From Thalassoroseus pseudoceratinae (GTDB taxonomy: Bacteria; Planctomycetota; Planctomycetia; Planctomycetales; Planctomycetaceae), in assembly GCF_011634775.1 (NCBI RefSeq), contig NZ_JAALXT010000001.1, positions 682,001 to 746,000 of the forward strand: a stretch of DNA of 64,000 nt, given 5' to 3'. A model generated the notes under the pieces. It did no database searches. It was given only the letters and a program-made list of their open reading frames with translations, and was not told the origin of the DNA. The position numbers were made by a program, and so were the translations under genes. Positions within the stretch are counted from its first letter, which is position 1. Each line of letters opens with the position of its first letter. This document shows positions 45,469 through 55,623 of this stretch, one piece after another.

Positions 45469-47679
45469 ATGGCTGTTTGGTCACCGTCCACATCCAGACC
45501 GATTTCGGTGCGTCGCCGCGCCGACATCACCGCCCAACCATTGGAATATGGTGAACGGCGACTGTGGGGGTTGAAAGATCCGGTCTCGTTGCGCTACTAC
45601 CAACTGCGTGACGAGGAATACCAAATTTTTCAGATGCTCGACCGGCCGATCAGTCTCGAAGAAATTCGGGATCGATTCGAGCATGAGTTTGCTCCTCGAC
45701 GCGTCAGCTTGCATCAGTTGCAATCTTTTCTTGGAATGCTTCATCGCGAAGGGTTACTGGTGTCCAGCGCCGTCGGGCAAGACCGGCCGTTGCTCAACGA
45801 ACATCAGAAACTCAAGCGACGCGCCTTCTGGTCACAATTCGCCAACCCACTCGCGATCCGATTCCGCGGTTGGGATCCTGACCGATTTCTCGACCGACTC
45901 ACCCCGCGACTTTCCTGGCTGTTCAGTGCTCCGGTCGCGATTCTTTACTTGCTGCTGGTCATCTCTGCGCTCATTCTGGTCGCGGTTCAGTATCAAACGG
46001 TCATGGCCCGACTGCCGGACTTCGAAGCATTTTTTGGCTGGCGAAATGCCATTCTGCTGGCATTGACGATCGGCTTCGTCAAAGTGTTCCACGAATTCGG
46101 ACACGCCGTCAGCTGCAAGTACTTCGGTGGCGAATGCCATGAGATGGGCGTTATGCTGCTGGTTTTTTCGCCATGCATGTACGTCAACGTTTCCGATGCC
46201 TGGATGTTGCCAAGCAAATGGTCGCGAGTTGCGATCAGTGCTGCCGGAATCGTTGTCGAAGTCGGACTGGCCAGCATGTGCGTGTTCCTGTGGTGGTTTA
46301 GCGAACCTGGTTTGCTCAATGCGTTGTGCTTGAACCTGGTGTTCGTGGCGTCGATCAGTACTCTGCTGCTGAACGGGAACCCGCTCCTCCGCTATGACGG
46401 ATACTACATATTGGCGGACTTGCTCGAAGTTCCCAATCTTCGTCAGCAATCCGAGTCGCTAGTCCGTCAGTGGCTTGGCAAGTTCTTCTTAGATATCCGA
46501 CTCGAAAACGAGCGTACTCTGCCAGACCGCAAACAGGTCTTGCTGGCGACCTACTTCGTAGCGTCGTTTGTGTATCGTTTTCTGGTCGTTTTTGTCATTC
46601 TGTGGTTCCTCAACCGCACGTTGGAACCTTATCGTCTGGAAATCTTTGCCCAGTTGTTGGCCCTCGTGGTATTTGGCGGAATGATCGGCCGTCCGTTGAT
46701 GTCCACGATTCGATTCCTCCGTGACCCCAATAGGACTCACGACATGAATGTCATCCGTCTCTTGAGTCGCGCGAGCTTAGTTATTGGTTTGATCGTCGTC
46801 ACGCTGATGATCCCGTTGCCACACCGGATACGTGTGCCAGTCGTGCTACAACCAGCTGATGCGAAAGCGGTATACGCGACGGTCGATGGGCGGCTCCTCG
46901 ATTTCGTTGAACCGGGAACCGAAGTCAAAGCCGGGCAGGTGATTGGCCACTTGGAAAACCTTCCGCTCCGGCAAAAACATGCGGAACTGAAAGGGCAGGT
47001 TCGACGCCAGAAACTCATTCTGAGCAATTTGGAGAGCCGTCAGTTCTCCGACCCCGAATTGAAGCAACAACTCGAATCCACGCGGACCGCGGTGGAGGAT
47101 CTCACCGAGCAACTGCGTCGATTGGAACAAGACATCGCGCGGCTGACGCTCATCGCGCCCGTCGCGGGCACGATTCTGCCACCGTCTTCTGTGTCGAACC
47201 AACCGTCTGCCGGTGAACTTTCAACGTGGTCAGGCTCTCCACTTGATGAACGCAACCGGGGCTGCACGTTACGGACGGGAACGACCATCTGTCGGATTGG
47301 CAATCCAGAGCACCTCGAAGCGGTGCTGATCATCGATCAATCCGATATTGAATTTCTCAAACCGACGCAGAAAGTCCAATTGGCACTCGATGAAACCCCC
47401 GGCGCCATATGCCATGGCGTGGTGAAGGAGATCGCGGAGATCGACCTGAAGGTCGCTCCTCGGGAACTCATTCGGCACGACGACTTGCCGACGCGAACAA
47501 ATGAGAATGGGCAGTTGGAACTCGTGAGTGCCGCGTATCAGGCCCGTGTTGAGTTGAAACCGACGGATTTCTCGCTCTTGATTGGCACTTCCGGGAAAGC
47601 CAAAGTCAATGCCGACTCCCTATCGCTAGCTGCACGACTTACCCGTTACCTCAACCGGACCTTCCGCATGGACTGGTAG
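45469..47679 (+). CDS. M50 site-2-type protease fused to HlyD-like domain, PqqD-like N-terminus (736 aa)
   Basis: Residues 1-90 look like a PqqD-like/RRE winged-helix region (YYQLRDEEYQIFQMLDRPISLEEI). Then come transmembrane helices and an M50 active site: HEFGH (about 206-210) and NPLLRYDGYY (about 304-313), both intact. The C-terminal 270 residues resemble an HlyD barrel-sandwich hybrid (VDGRLLDFVEPGTEVKAGQVI). Such proteins mature or gate peptides during export. The RRE-like front end hints at a ribosomally made peptide. No precursor was found. Confidence 0.75.
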   Translation: MAVWSPSTSRPISVRRRADITAQPLEYGERRLWGLKDPVSLRYYQLRDEEYQIFQMLDRPISLEEIRDRFEHEFAPRRVSLHQLQSFLGMLHREGLLVSSAVGQDRPLLNEHQKLKRRAFWSQFANPLAIRFRGWDPDRFLDRLTPRLSWLFSAPVAILYLLLVISALILVAVQYQTVMARLPDFEAFFGWRNAILLALTIGFVKVFHEFGHAVSCKYFGGECHEMGVMLLVFSPCMYVNVSDAWMLPSKWSRVAISAAGIVVEVGLASMCVFLWWFSEPGLLNALCLNLVFVASISTLLLNGNPLLRYDGYYILADLLEVPNLRQQSESLVRQWLGKFFLDIRLENERTLPDRKQVLLATYFVASFVYRFLVVFVILWFLNRTLEPYRLEIFAQLLALVVFGGMIGRPLMSTIRFLRDPNRTHDMNVIRLLSRASLVIGLIVVTLMIPLPHRIRVPVVLQPADAKAVYATVDGRLLDFVEPGTEVKAGQVIGHLENLPLRQKHAELKGQVRRQKLILSNLESRQFSDPELKQQLESTRTAVEDLTEQLRRLEQDIARLTLIAPVAGTILPPSSVSNQPSAGELSTWSGSPLDERNRGCTLRTGTTICRIGNPEHLEAVLIIDQSDIEFLKPTQKVQLALDETPGAICHGVVKEIAEIDLKVAPRELIRHDDLPTRTNENGQLELVSAAYQARVELKPTDFSLLIGTSGKAKVNADSLSLAARLTRYLNRTFRMDW

Positions 47680-47695
47680 TGTTGCCTAGCAACAC
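47679..47695. terminator. Hairpin between convergent genes
   Basis: GTGTTGC and GCAACAC with a three-base loop. It overlaps the stop of the M50-HlyD gene and lies ten bases from the rpoZ stop. No T-run. Confidence 0.5.
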
Positions 47696-47704
47696 CATCA
47701 CAGT

Positions 47705-47977
47705 TTATTCCAAGTCATCGAGGTCTGGACCGCCATCGCTGATCGGAATCGCTTCTGGCGTTTCTTCGCGAATTGCAAACTCGCCTTCTTGGTCGAGATA
47801 GATTTTGTCAGCCATGATCTCGGCGACAACGATCTGCATCAGATTCTTCGTAGGGACATCGACCAGCGGACGGGCCCCGCGATTCAAAGCGACCATTCGT
47901 TTTTGAATCAGCGACGACAACTTGAATCGTCCACCCAATTTGTTGACGATCGCTTCTTCTTTGAACTCTTCCAACAT
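47705..47977 (-). CDS. rpoZ: RNA polymerase omega subunit
   Basis: I use the ATG at 47977, which gives 90 residues. The segment KLGGRFKLSSLIQKRMVALNRGARPLV corresponds to the conserved omega core that binds the beta-prime subunit. An acidic tail follows. It is the last gene of the minus-strand housekeeping block and lies 13 bases after gmk, the usual neighbour. The sequence is divergent from enterobacterial omega, as expected in planctomycetes. Confidence 0.8.
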   Translation of the reverse strand: MLEEFKEEAIVNKLGGRFKLSSLIQKRMVALNRGARPLVDVPTKNLMQIVVAEIMADKIYLDQEGEFAIREETPEAIPISDGGPDLDDLE

Positions 47978-47990
47978 TGTGTTTGCACTC

Positions 47991-48569
47991 TCAGTTAGAA
48001 CAAGATGATTCCAAGATTTGTGATATTTCTTTGACGGCAGCATCGAGATCGTCGTTGACGACGACATGACGATAGCGGTCGGCGTATTCCACTTCTTTCA
48101 ACGCGGTCTGCAGTCGCTTCTTTAGCATCGCTTCGGATTCCGACCGACGCCCACGCAAACGCCGTTCATACTCTTCTATTGATGGCAGTGTCAGGAACAC
48201 GGTGATGGCGTCGGGATAAACCTCCATCGCCGCGATTGCTCCTTCCACATCGATCTCCAAGAACGCCCATGCATTCTGTTGGAACGCCCGATCCACTTCC
48301 GATTTCAAGGTGCCATACCAATAACCGGCTCCGTGAACTTCGGCGGTCTCAAGAAACTGGTTCGCCTGCCGAGCGGCCTCGAAGTCCTCTGGCGTCATAA
48401 AGTAGTAGGCGACTCCGTCGACTTCCCCCGGACGGGCTGGCCGCGTGGTGGCCGACACGCATTTCTGTAACGACACTGATGACTCGGACAACAACCGTTC
48501 GACAATCGTCGTCTTGCCACTCCCGCTTGGGCCGGACAGAATCACCACCTTGGGTGAATTCGATTTCAT
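47991..48569 (-). CDS. gmk: Guanylate kinase
   Basis: The ATG at 48569 gives 192 residues beginning [21 protein letters not shown], with the P-loop GPSGSGKTT and the usual core ([33 protein letters not shown]). It phosphorylates GMP. Length and order match the family. It is followed at 13 bases by rpoZ, a conserved pair. Confidence 0.95.
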   Translation of the reverse strand: MKSNSPKVVILSGPSGSGKTTIVERLLSESSVSLQKCVSATTRPARPGEVDGVAYYFMTPEDFEAARQANQFLETAEVHGAGYWYGTLKSEVDRAFQQNAWAFLEIDVEGAIAAMEVYPDAITVFLTLPSIEEYERRLRGRRSESEAMLKKRLQTALKEVEYADRYRHVVVNDDLDAAVKEISQILESSCSN

Positions 48570-48641
48570 GTCCGACTCGGCCTGCACGGTTCCAACTCCT
48601 GATCGATCAACTCTATCTGTCCCAATCAAAACTCGGAGAAA

Positions 48642-49526
48642 TCACTCAACGTTTTGCAAGATTTCCCGAATTTTCTCCACCACAGCCTTCATTTCGACAA
48701 CACAGTGGGCGATCGATACATTGTTGGCCTTGGAGCCAATCGTATTGATTTCGCGGAACATCTCCTGGGTGAGAAAGTCTAACTTCCGTCCATTGGACTG
48801 CTCAGCCGCCAAATAGTTCCGGAACTGCTCCAAATGGGACCGCAGTCGGGTCGTTTCCTCGTTGATGTCGGCTCGCTCGGTATAGATGCTGATCTCGCGG
48901 ATCACATCGCTGGCGTCAACACTGACGTCGGTGTTCTCCAGCAACTCCCGCACACGTTCCAGCAAGCGATCGCGTAAACCGACAACAACTTCTGGCGTCA
49001 GATCGATAACTCGAACGAGTTGCTCCTCAACCTGACCGAGGTTCAGCACCAACTCTTCCTGCATGGAACGACCTTCGGTGACGCGAAAATCGTGCAGACG
49101 CTCGATGGCTTCCCGAAGGACAGCCTCGATCTCCGGCCAATCTTCTTCGGGGTTTCCCGTTTCCGATTCTGACTCTTGGATGACGCCCGGCAAGGAAAGC
49201 AGCTGAAACATTTCCGTTGGAGCCGCCAGCCGACTTTCCACTGAAATGGACTCGAGTTGCTGCGTATAGTCTTCGAGCATCTCCCGGCTTACCCGAAAGC
49301 GATCCCGCTTCCGGAGGGAATCGACCCGAAGAGACACATTCACCGTGCCCCGCGATACCGTTTCACGAACGAGCTTCTCGATTCGCGGTTCCAAGGTCGA
49401 ATACCCGTCGGAACACCGCACCATCACCTTGAGATAGCGATTGTTAACCGTCCGCACTTCCGACGCAATGACGAAGCGTTCAGTCTCTCGCCTTGCATCA
49501 CCAAAGCCAGTCATGCTTAGCAGCAC
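48642..49526 (-). CDS. yicC: YicC-family endoribonuclease
   Basis: The GTG at 49526 gives MLLSMTGFG, the characteristic N-terminus. A second ATG at 49514 is possible. The core ([27 protein letters not shown]) and the C-terminal conserved block ([39 protein letters not shown]-type, around residues 245-275) match YicC. The family is linked to RNA turnover. It lies in the usual position upstream of gmk. Confidence 0.9.
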   Translation of the reverse strand: [294 protein letters not shown]

Positions 49527-49622
49527 TTTGGTCCCTCATTTACAGTTCGTTCACGCGTAGGAACTGATCGCAGACGATCGCGGTTAACGTTAGAGTCCAC
49601 AAGCCCTGGTGTGACCAGACGA

Positions 49623-50063
49623 TCACTCAGTGCCGTCGCCAGAAGACTCACCGTCGGCAGGTGCGGGCGTTTCGTCTGAATCAGGCTCGACATCGTCGGT
49701 CGGCTTTGCGGGTTCGGGTGGCTCCGATCCCGGATCGACCTCTTCCTCTTCACCGTCACCAACACTGCTGACGCCTGGCTCTTCGACGTCCGACTCGAAG
49801 TGCTCGGAAGCCCCAGCATCTTGAGCGGATTCCAACGCGAAGCGACTTGCCCCTGCGAGAACCACCCAAACGATTGCCATAATAGCGGTAATCTTTGTGA
49901 AGACATCACCCGCGCGGGTTCCGAATGCACTTCCACCACCGGCACCGCCGAAGGCACCTGCCAGGCCGCCACCTCGCCCACGTTGCAGCAAGATGACAAT
50001 CATCAGCAGAATGCCGACGACCATCAGTAAGATCATCGAAAGATAGGCCAACACCATCGCCAA
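49623..50063 (-). CDS. secG: Preprotein translocase subunit SecG with acidic tail
   Basis: Two transmembrane helices (about 6-26 and 57-76) flank [20 protein letters not shown], the Gly-rich loop of SecG. After residue 85 a long acidic, low-complexity tail (E, D, P, S) makes the protein about 146 residues, longer than usual. It assists the SecYEG channel. It lies between yicC and tpiA. Confidence 0.9.
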   Translation of the reverse strand: MAMVLAYLSMILLMVVGILLMIVILLQRGRGGGLAGAFGGAGGGSAFGTRAGDVFTKITAIMAIVWVVLAGASRFALESAQDAGASEHFESDVEEPGVSSVGDGEEEEVDPGSEPPEPAKPTDDVEPDSDETPAPADGESSGDGTE

Positions 50064-50116
50064 CTGCCTTTTTGTCGAATTTGTGTCCGTCCAAACGGTC
50101 TAACCGAGAAGCCCGA

Positions 50117-50881
50117 CTACGAAAGCCCTTGAGCTGCTTGGATGATTGCAATGAACTGATCAGCTTTGAGACTCGCTCCACCGACCAATGCACCGTCTAC
50201 ATTGTCTTGCCCGATCAATTCCGCCGCATTATCCGGCTTCACACTGCCACCATAGAGGATTCGCGTACTATCGGCAATCTCAGCCCCGTAATGCTCGCGT
50301 AACCAGCCTCGAATGTGAGCATGGGCCGCTTCCGCCTGCTCCGGACTCGCGGTCCGCCCGGTGCCAATCGCCCAGACCGGTTCATAAGCGACCGTCAGGT
50401 TCGCGAATTGACCACCTTCAACGCCGGTCAAGCCACCTTCCAACTGCGTTGAGAGTACCGCATCGGTGCGACCCCCGTCACGGTCGTCGAGCTGCTCGCC
50501 CACACAGAAGACAACATGAAGCCCAGCTTCCAAGCCGCGATGATTCTTTTTGTTGATCACTTCATCGGACTCACCTAAGACATGGCGACGCTCGCTATGC
50601 CCGAGGATCACTTGAGCACAACCGACGTCTTTCAACATATCGGCACTGACTTCACCAGTGAATGCACCGGAGGGTTCGTACCAAAGGTTCTGGGCCCCCA
50701 ATTCGACTCCGCTGCCAGCGATTGCCTCGTGAATGGCGGAGGAATACGGAAAGGGCGGAGCAACCATCACGTCGACAGAGCCACCACTTGGCACAGCCGC
50801 GGCAACTTCCTTTGCCAACGCCACACCAGATTCTTTTGTGGTGTTCATTTTCCAGTTGCCGGCCACAAACAGACGTCGCAT
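50117..50881 (-). CDS. tpiA: Triosephosphate isomerase
   Basis: I place the start at 50881 ([14 protein letters not shown]11). ILGHSERR holds the catalytic His and [12 protein letters not shown] the catalytic Glu and phosphate loop. With 254 residues it is normal in length. It interconverts DHAP and GAP in glycolysis. First gene of the tpiA-secG-yicC-gmk-rpoZ run, followed by secG at 53 bases. Confidence 0.95.
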   Translation of the reverse strand: MRRLFVAGNWKMNTTKESGVALAKEVAAAVPSGGSVDVMVAPPFPYSSAIHEAIAGSGVELGAQNLWYEPSGAFTGEVSADMLKDVGCAQVILGHSERRHVLGESDEVINKKNHRGLEAGLHVVFCVGEQLDDRDGGRTDAVLSTQLEGGLTGVEGGQFANLTVAYEPVWAIGTGRTASPEQAEAAHAHIRGWLREHYGAEIADSTRILYGGSVKPDNAAELIGQDNVDGALVGGASLKADQFIAIIQAAQGLS

Positions 50882-51021
50882 GGACTTAATGCCTTTCAAT
50901 ACAAAAAACCGCAACGGCGTGAACCGACGGAAGAATCCCACACCGTAGCAAACGGAAAGGATAGGATACCTCGGCATCGTTGGGAACCATCACGATGCCG
51001 ACAACTGCGGGAATCTGAAAA

Positions 51022-52200
51022 TTAGTCGCGTGGTTCCGTTCTGGGATAAGACCCCAAGACCTTCATGGTGACCGCGATCGCCTCCAGAGCTGTCAGCAAC
51101 CGCTTCACCTTGGCCTCTTTGACGTTGCCTTCGAAATCGATGAAGAACAAATATCCTTCTTCATCACGCAACGGAAAGGACTCGATCCAGGTCAAGTTAA
51201 GTTTATTCTTCGCAAAGACTTGCAGGGTTTCTGCCAACGAGCCTGGCTTGTGAGGAATCTGCAACAGCAACGACGTGCGGTCGTCACCGGTGGCCTCGAC
51301 CACGCCATCCCCGATCACGGCAAACCGGGTCACATTGCGAGAACTATCTTCGATGTCCTCGGCGATGATATCCAACCCGTATTGGACAGCCGCCTGACGA
51401 CTGGCGATCGCCGCCGCCCCGCGACCTTGCTTCGCCAACTGAGCCGCCGCCGAGGTACTGGTCACCTCATGGGTTGCAGCATTCGGCATACTTCGAGACA
51501 ACCAGTCCCGGCATTGCGACAATGCCTGAGGCTTGCTGTAGATATCGGTGATCTCATTCCGCGGACACGTGGCGAGCAGATTATGATGGACACAAATCTG
51601 CACTTCACCGCAAATCTTCAACGGCAAACGCCGAAACATGTCGAGCGTATCAATGATTCGCCCATCAGTGCTATTCTCGATCGGCACCAGCCCGTAGTCG
51701 GCGTGCCCGCGGTTCACTTCTTCGAAAACGGACGCAATTGTGGAGACAGGCACCAACTCGGCCGATTCCCCAAACCGTTCGACCGCAGCGAGATAGGTAA
51801 AACTAAATCGCGGTCCCAAATACGCCACACGTTGCAACTTCACTTCGCGACGAGCGGCACTGATCACTTGCCGAAAAACCCCTCGAACCGCCTCATCGGG
51901 GAGCGGACCGGAATTCTTGGACGACAAACGCTTCCAGAGAGCTTCGTCGTCCTGTGGAGCGTAGAATGCCTCCGCCCCTTGCTCCTGAAGCAGTCCGGTG
52001 GTCAATTCCGCCCGTTGATTGATCAACTTGAGAATCTCAACGTCTAACTTATCAATCTGCGACTTGACTTTGGCAGGTGTTGACGTTGTTTTTGCCCGAG
52101 ACGTCTTCCGACCCGTTTTCTTGGGACTCGATTGGCGAGTCGTTTTTCGTGCACTCGTGGATGAGGAAGCACGTTTGCTTGTTGCCGTCTTCTTTGCCAT
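51022..52200 (-). CDS. pheA: Bifunctional chorismate mutase/prephenate dehydratase with Lys-rich N-terminal tail
   Basis: I place the start at 52200 ([12 protein letters not shown]). About 45 residues of Lys/Ser/Thr/Arg-rich sequence precede the enzyme. A chorismate-mutase-like helix ([19 protein letters not shown]) follows, then prephenate dehydratase motifs ([19 protein letters not shown], with a relaxed GTHT-type site) and an ACT domain ([13 protein letters not shown]) for Phe feedback. Functions in phenylalanine synthesis. The tail resembles those of histone-like proteins and is unusual for this enzyme. Confidence 0.9.
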   Translation of the reverse strand: MAKKTATSKRASSSTSARKTTRQSSPKKTGRKTSRAKTTSTPAKVKSQIDKLDVEILKLINQRAELTTGLLQEQGAEAFYAPQDDEALWKRLSSKNSGPLPDEAVRGVFRQVISAARREVKLQRVAYLGPRFSFTYLAAVERFGESAELVPVSTIASVFEEVNRGHADYGLVPIENSTDGRIIDTLDMFRRLPLKICGEVQICVHHNLLATCPRNEITDIYSKPQALSQCRDWLSRSMPNAATHEVTSTSAAAQLAKQGRGAAAIASRQAAVQYGLDIIAEDIEDSSRNVTRFAVIGDGVVEATGDDRTSLLLQIPHKPGSLAETLQVFAKNKLNLTWIESFPLRDEEGYLFFIDFEGNVKEAKVKRLLTALEAIAVTMKVLGSYPRTEPRD

Positions 52201-52682
52201 TGGAATCTTTCCAACTGGTCGTCGATCAGTACGTGTCGGCGTCAATCGTTAAAATTTGGCGGAACCAGGGTCGTTGTACTGAGCCAAACGATGGCTGTCA
52301 AGAATCGCATCCTTTTCCGCAGTCAGGACTTCGAAAAACCGATCAGAAGCGGCTGAATCGACTGCCAAATTGACACCACAACCAAGATCAAACATTCACC
52401 ACCAGAATGCCAATTTGTCACCCAGCGGCAACCGCCGGGAACCCTCCGAAGCCAACTTACGACATAAACCCATTCACAAAATTAACTTACAGAAAACCAT
52501 ACACCAAAAACTCGTGTTGGCACACTGATTGCAGACGTATTTGCCCGACGAGTGAGTGAATCCAACGTCTCAAATTTAAATTTTAAGATATCTCCCGGTG
52601 AATTCAGTCCGCACTCTGCTGTCAGGACCGCGAATGAACATGGACCATCGGGGTTTCAGGACTGATCGCGAAAGGTAAGACA
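52201..52682. other. Promoter region between pheA and dnaK
   Basis: It separates divergent genes. It holds a sigma-54 promoter for dnaK (separate entry) and an AT-rich palindrome-like stretch around 52572-52590. No CIRCE element (TTAGCACTC-N9-GAGTGCTAA) is visible. Confidence 0.6.
52518..52533 (+). promoter_or_regulatory. Sigma-54 (RpoN) promoter of dnaK
   Basis: TGGCAC, five bases, TTGCA: GG at 52519-52520 and GC at 52531-52532 are exactly ten bases apart, matching the TGGCAC-N5-TTGCW consensus. The start should be near 52544, about 140 bases before the dnaK ATG. Confidence 0.7.
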
Positions 52683-54593
52683 ATGGCTGTACAGAATGAG
52701 AAGGTAATTGGAATCGACCTGGGAACCACGAACTCCGTGGTATCGGTCATGGAAGGTGGCGAAGCCAAGGTGATCGCCAACCAAGAAGGCGCCCGGACCA
52801 CCCCGAGTGTCGTTGCCTTCACGGAAAAGGGTGACACACTCGTCGGCGAGCCGGCCAAACGCCAAGCGGTGACCAACCCGCACAATACGATCTACTCGAT
52901 CAAGCGGTTCATGGGCCGACGTCACAACGAGGTCCATTCCGAAGAAAAGACCGTTCCGTATAACGTCGTCGGTGAACCGACCGACTATGTGAAAGTCGGG
53001 ATCAAGGACAAGGAATACACCCCGCCGGAGATTTCGGCGATGGTGCTGCGAAAATTGAAGGAAGCGGCTGAAGACTATCTCGGACACCGCGTCAACAAAG
53101 CTGTGATTACGGTCCCGGCGTACTTCAACGATGCCCAACGACAGGCCACCAAAGACGCCGGTCAGATTGCAGGTTTGGAAGTTGGCCGGATCATCAACGA
53201 GCCGACCGCGGCTGCCTTGGCTTACGGTCTCGATAAGAAAGCCGACGAAAAGATCGCCGTCTTCGACCTCGGTGGCGGTACGTTCGATATCTCCGTGCTG
53301 GAAGTTTCCGAAGGCATGGTCGAAGTGCTCAGCACCAATGGTGACACGCACCTCGGTGGTGACGACTTCGACGAAGTTCTCATCGACCACTTGGCTGACG
53401 AGTTCAAGAAAGAGCAGGGAATTGACCTCCGCGAACAACCGATGGCGTTGCAACGTCTGCGTGAAGCGGCGGAGAAAGCCAAGAAGGAACTGTCGTCGGC
53501 TCAAGACACCGAAGTCAACTTGCCGTTTATCACGCAACACGAAGGCGAGCCGAAGCACTTGCAGCTGACGATTTCGCGGAGCGAGTTCGAGCGTTTGATC
53601 GATCCGCTTGTTGAGCGGTGTCGCAAACCGGTTACGGATGCGTTGAAAGACGCCAAGCTGTCGCCGTCCGACATCGACGAAGTCGTGCTGGTCGGTGGTT
53701 CGACTCGTGTGCCAAAGGTCCAAGAGTTCGTCAAGAAACTTTTCGGTGGTAAAGAACTCCATCGGGGTGTGAACCCAGATGAAGTCGTCTCCATCGGGGC
53801 AGCCATTCAAGGTGGGATCATTTCCGGCGATGTGACCGATGTCGTTTTGCTCGACGTCACACCATTGTCGTTGGGGATCGAAACCGAAGGTGGCATTCTG
53901 ACGAAACTTGTCGAACGCAACACGACCATCCCGGTCACGAAGAAGGAAACATTCTCGACAGCTGCCGACAACCAAACCGCGGTCACTGTTCGGGTTTTCC
54001 AAGGCGAACGGGCCATGGCGAACGACAACCGTTTGCTTGGCCAATTCAATTTGGAAGGCATCGGGGCGGCTCCGCGAGGTGTTCCGCAAATTGAGGTCGC
54101 GTTCGATATCGACGTCAACGGGATTTTGAACGTCTCCGCGAAGGACGTTTCGACAGGCAAGGAAGCGAAAGTCCGCATCGAAGAAGCCGGTACGTTGTCG
54201 CCGGAGGAAATCGAACAAAAGCGGAAAGAAGCCGATTCTTACGCCGAGGAAGATAAACAGAAGAAGAAATTGGCTGAAACCAAGAACAAGGCATCAACTC
54301 TGGTCTATGAAACCGAAAAGATGCTCAACGAGCATGGTGACAAGCTCGATGAAGGTTCCAAAACCGCCGTCGAGTCTTCGATTCAACGCGTCAAAGAAGC
54401 CGAACAAGGTGAAGACGTGGCTGCCATCGAAAGTGCCATCAGCGGATTGGAACAGGCCGCTCAGGCATTGGCCCAGCACATGCAAAGTGCGGGCGGTCCT
54501 GAAGCCGGTGCCGCTCCTGAAGGACAACCCGCCGGAGCGACAGCCGGTGACGATGATGACGTGATCGACGCCGAATTCGAAAAGTCCGAATAG
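52683..54593 (+). CDS. dnaK: Molecular chaperone DnaK (Hsp70)
   Basis: A 636-residue protein with phosphate-1 GIDLGTTNS, phosphate-2 [11 protein letters not shown] and the full substrate-binding domain ([16 protein letters not shown], linker DVLLLDVTPL-type). The C-terminal lid is helical, and an acidic tail ends in FEKSE. The DnaK-specific ATPase motifs and length are normal. It is preceded by a sigma-54 promoter and followed by a bidirectional terminator. dnaJ and grpE are not adjacent. Confidence 0.97.
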   Translation: MAVQNEKVIGIDLGTTNSVVSVMEGGEAKVIANQEGARTTPSVVAFTEKGDTLVGEPAKRQAVTNPHNTIYSIKRFMGRRHNEVHSEEKTVPYNVVGEPTDYVKVGIKDKEYTPPEISAMVLRKLKEAAEDYLGHRVNKAVITVPAYFNDAQRQATKDAGQIAGLEVGRIINEPTAAALAYGLDKKADEKIAVFDLGGGTFDISVLEVSEGMVEVLSTNGDTHLGGDDFDEVLIDHLADEFKKEQGIDLREQPMALQRLREAAEKAKKELSSAQDTEVNLPFITQHEGEPKHLQLTISRSEFERLIDPLVERCRKPVTDALKDAKLSPSDIDEVVLVGGSTRVPKVQEFVKKLFGGKELHRGVNPDEVVSIGAAIQGGIISGDVTDVVLLDVTPLSLGIETEGGILTKLVERNTTIPVTKKETFSTAADNQTAVTVRVFQGERAMANDNRLLGQFNLEGIGAAPRGVPQIEVAFDIDVNGILNVSAKDVSTGKEAKVRIEEAGTLSPEEIEQKRKEADSYAEEDKQKKKLAETKNKASTLVYETEKMLNEHGDKLDEGSKTAVESSIQRVKEAEQGEDVAAIESAISGLEQAAQALAQHMQSAGGPEAGAAPEGQPAGATAGDDDDVIDAEFEKSE

Positions 54594-54622
54594 TGGTCGG
54601 TCTCATCGCAAACGAAGTTTGG

Positions 54623-54657
54623 AGAACGGAATGCCGCTTACGGGCATTCCGTTCTTT
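54623..54657. terminator. Bidirectional terminator after dnaK
   Basis: The 13-bp arms 54623-54635 and 54643-54655 are separated by a seven-base loop, and TTTAAA follows on both strands. It separates dnaK from the convergent lipoprotein gene. Confidence 0.75.
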
Positions 54658-54687
54658 AAATGCCGATAATCAAGACCTGTTTTGCGA

Positions 54688-55176
54688 CTAGTTGGGCAAA
54701 ATCTTAATGGGTAACGGCTTGATCAGTTTAATGCCTTTGCAGGCAAGTTCGATTTGATAGTCACCAGAACGTTTGAAGCCGAATAATTCGACGGCAACCC
54801 GTTGGCTGCCCTCGTCCAACGGCTTCGGTTTAGTATGCTTCGCTTGCATAATGACTTTGCTGCCATCAGGACGGACAAATACGATTTCGCTGAGCACGGA
54901 CTTCTTGGCAGTCTCCGGGGATGCGGGAATCGTGTAGTCGATGGTAACCAAAAACTTTTGGCCGATTTTCACGCCTTTCTTCAGATCGAGCGGTTTCCCT
55001 TCCAACGTGGTCGTTGTTTGCCGTTCGACCTTCGCACCGATCGAGCCTTCCTCCAAGTCCGGAATGTTCGCGTTGCGAATCGGTGAATCGGCATCTGAGG
55101 CAGATTCAACGCGAGAGCAGCCGCTTGAGCCCAAAAAGACTGTCACGAAACAGACCAAAAAAACTTGAAAAGGCAT
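54688..55176 (-). CDS. Small secreted lipoprotein (162 aa)
   Basis: I place the start at the ATG at 55176, which gives a hydrophobic leader with lipobox GSSGCS. A TTG at 55188 would add four residues. The mature part is a small beta-rich Lys-containing domain (VKIGQKFLVTIDYTIP, KRSGDYQIEL), similar in style to small periplasmic beta-sandwiches. Function unknown. Convergent with dnaK. Confidence 0.6.
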   Translation of the reverse strand: MPFQVFLVCFVTVFLGSSGCSRVESASDADSPIRNANIPDLEEGSIGAKVERQTTTTLEGKPLDLKKGVKIGQKFLVTIDYTIPASPETAKKSVLSEIVFVRPDGSKVIMQAKHTKPKPLDEGSQRVAVELFGFKRSGDYQIELACKGIKLIKPLPIKILPN

Positions 55177-55239
55177 GATGATCGCCAATCGTTGAGAGTC
55201 TGAACATAATCTTGGGACGCTTTGACTGGTGTCGTTACA

Positions 55240-55623
55240 CTACATGGACGCAACGAATTTGATGTTGACGCTTGATCGGTCGAGGCCACCAACTGTGGCA
55301 TCTTGTTTCGCTCGAATGTGTGCGTTGCCAAGCGGCCAGCCATTCGGAGAGTTAGGTGGGAGATCCGCCTCCCAGTCTTCGTCATCGACATCAGCATGAA
55401 TCGAACTGAGAACGGGCGTTTGGGTCCAACTACTCCAGTGCCCACTAACAATTTCTACCAGTACTGGTTCGCCGTTGTCGTGCGCTTCACCGCCTTCCAC
55501 GGTGACTGTCGCGTAAATCCCAAACTCATGATTGTTCGTTGGATTATTAATGTCCTAGGCATACGCAACTATTGTAGGAACACCGAATACCACCAGTCCC
55601 AAAATCCATCGAAAACAACTCAT
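55240..55623 (-). pseudogene. Secreted protein gene interrupted by an in-frame TAG
   Basis: ATG at 55623 behind AAGGAAACATTGCG starts a signal peptide ([19 protein letters not shown]) that is followed at once by TAG (55557-55555). The same frame then reads on (DINNPTNNHEFGIYATVTVE to VNIKFVASM) to a stop at 55240-55242. The two halves make one plausible 127-residue secreted protein, broken at codon 23. The downstream half has no convincing start of its own. Confidence 0.55.

Noticed and set aside
52201-52682. A CIRCE element in front of dnaK
   Set aside because: No TTAGCACTC/GAGTGCTAA repeat is present. The visible signal is a sigma-54 promoter.
52656-54218. A 520-codon open frame antisense to dnaK
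   Set aside because: It mirrors dnaK codon usage in the opposite strand, has no RBS and no recognisable domain.
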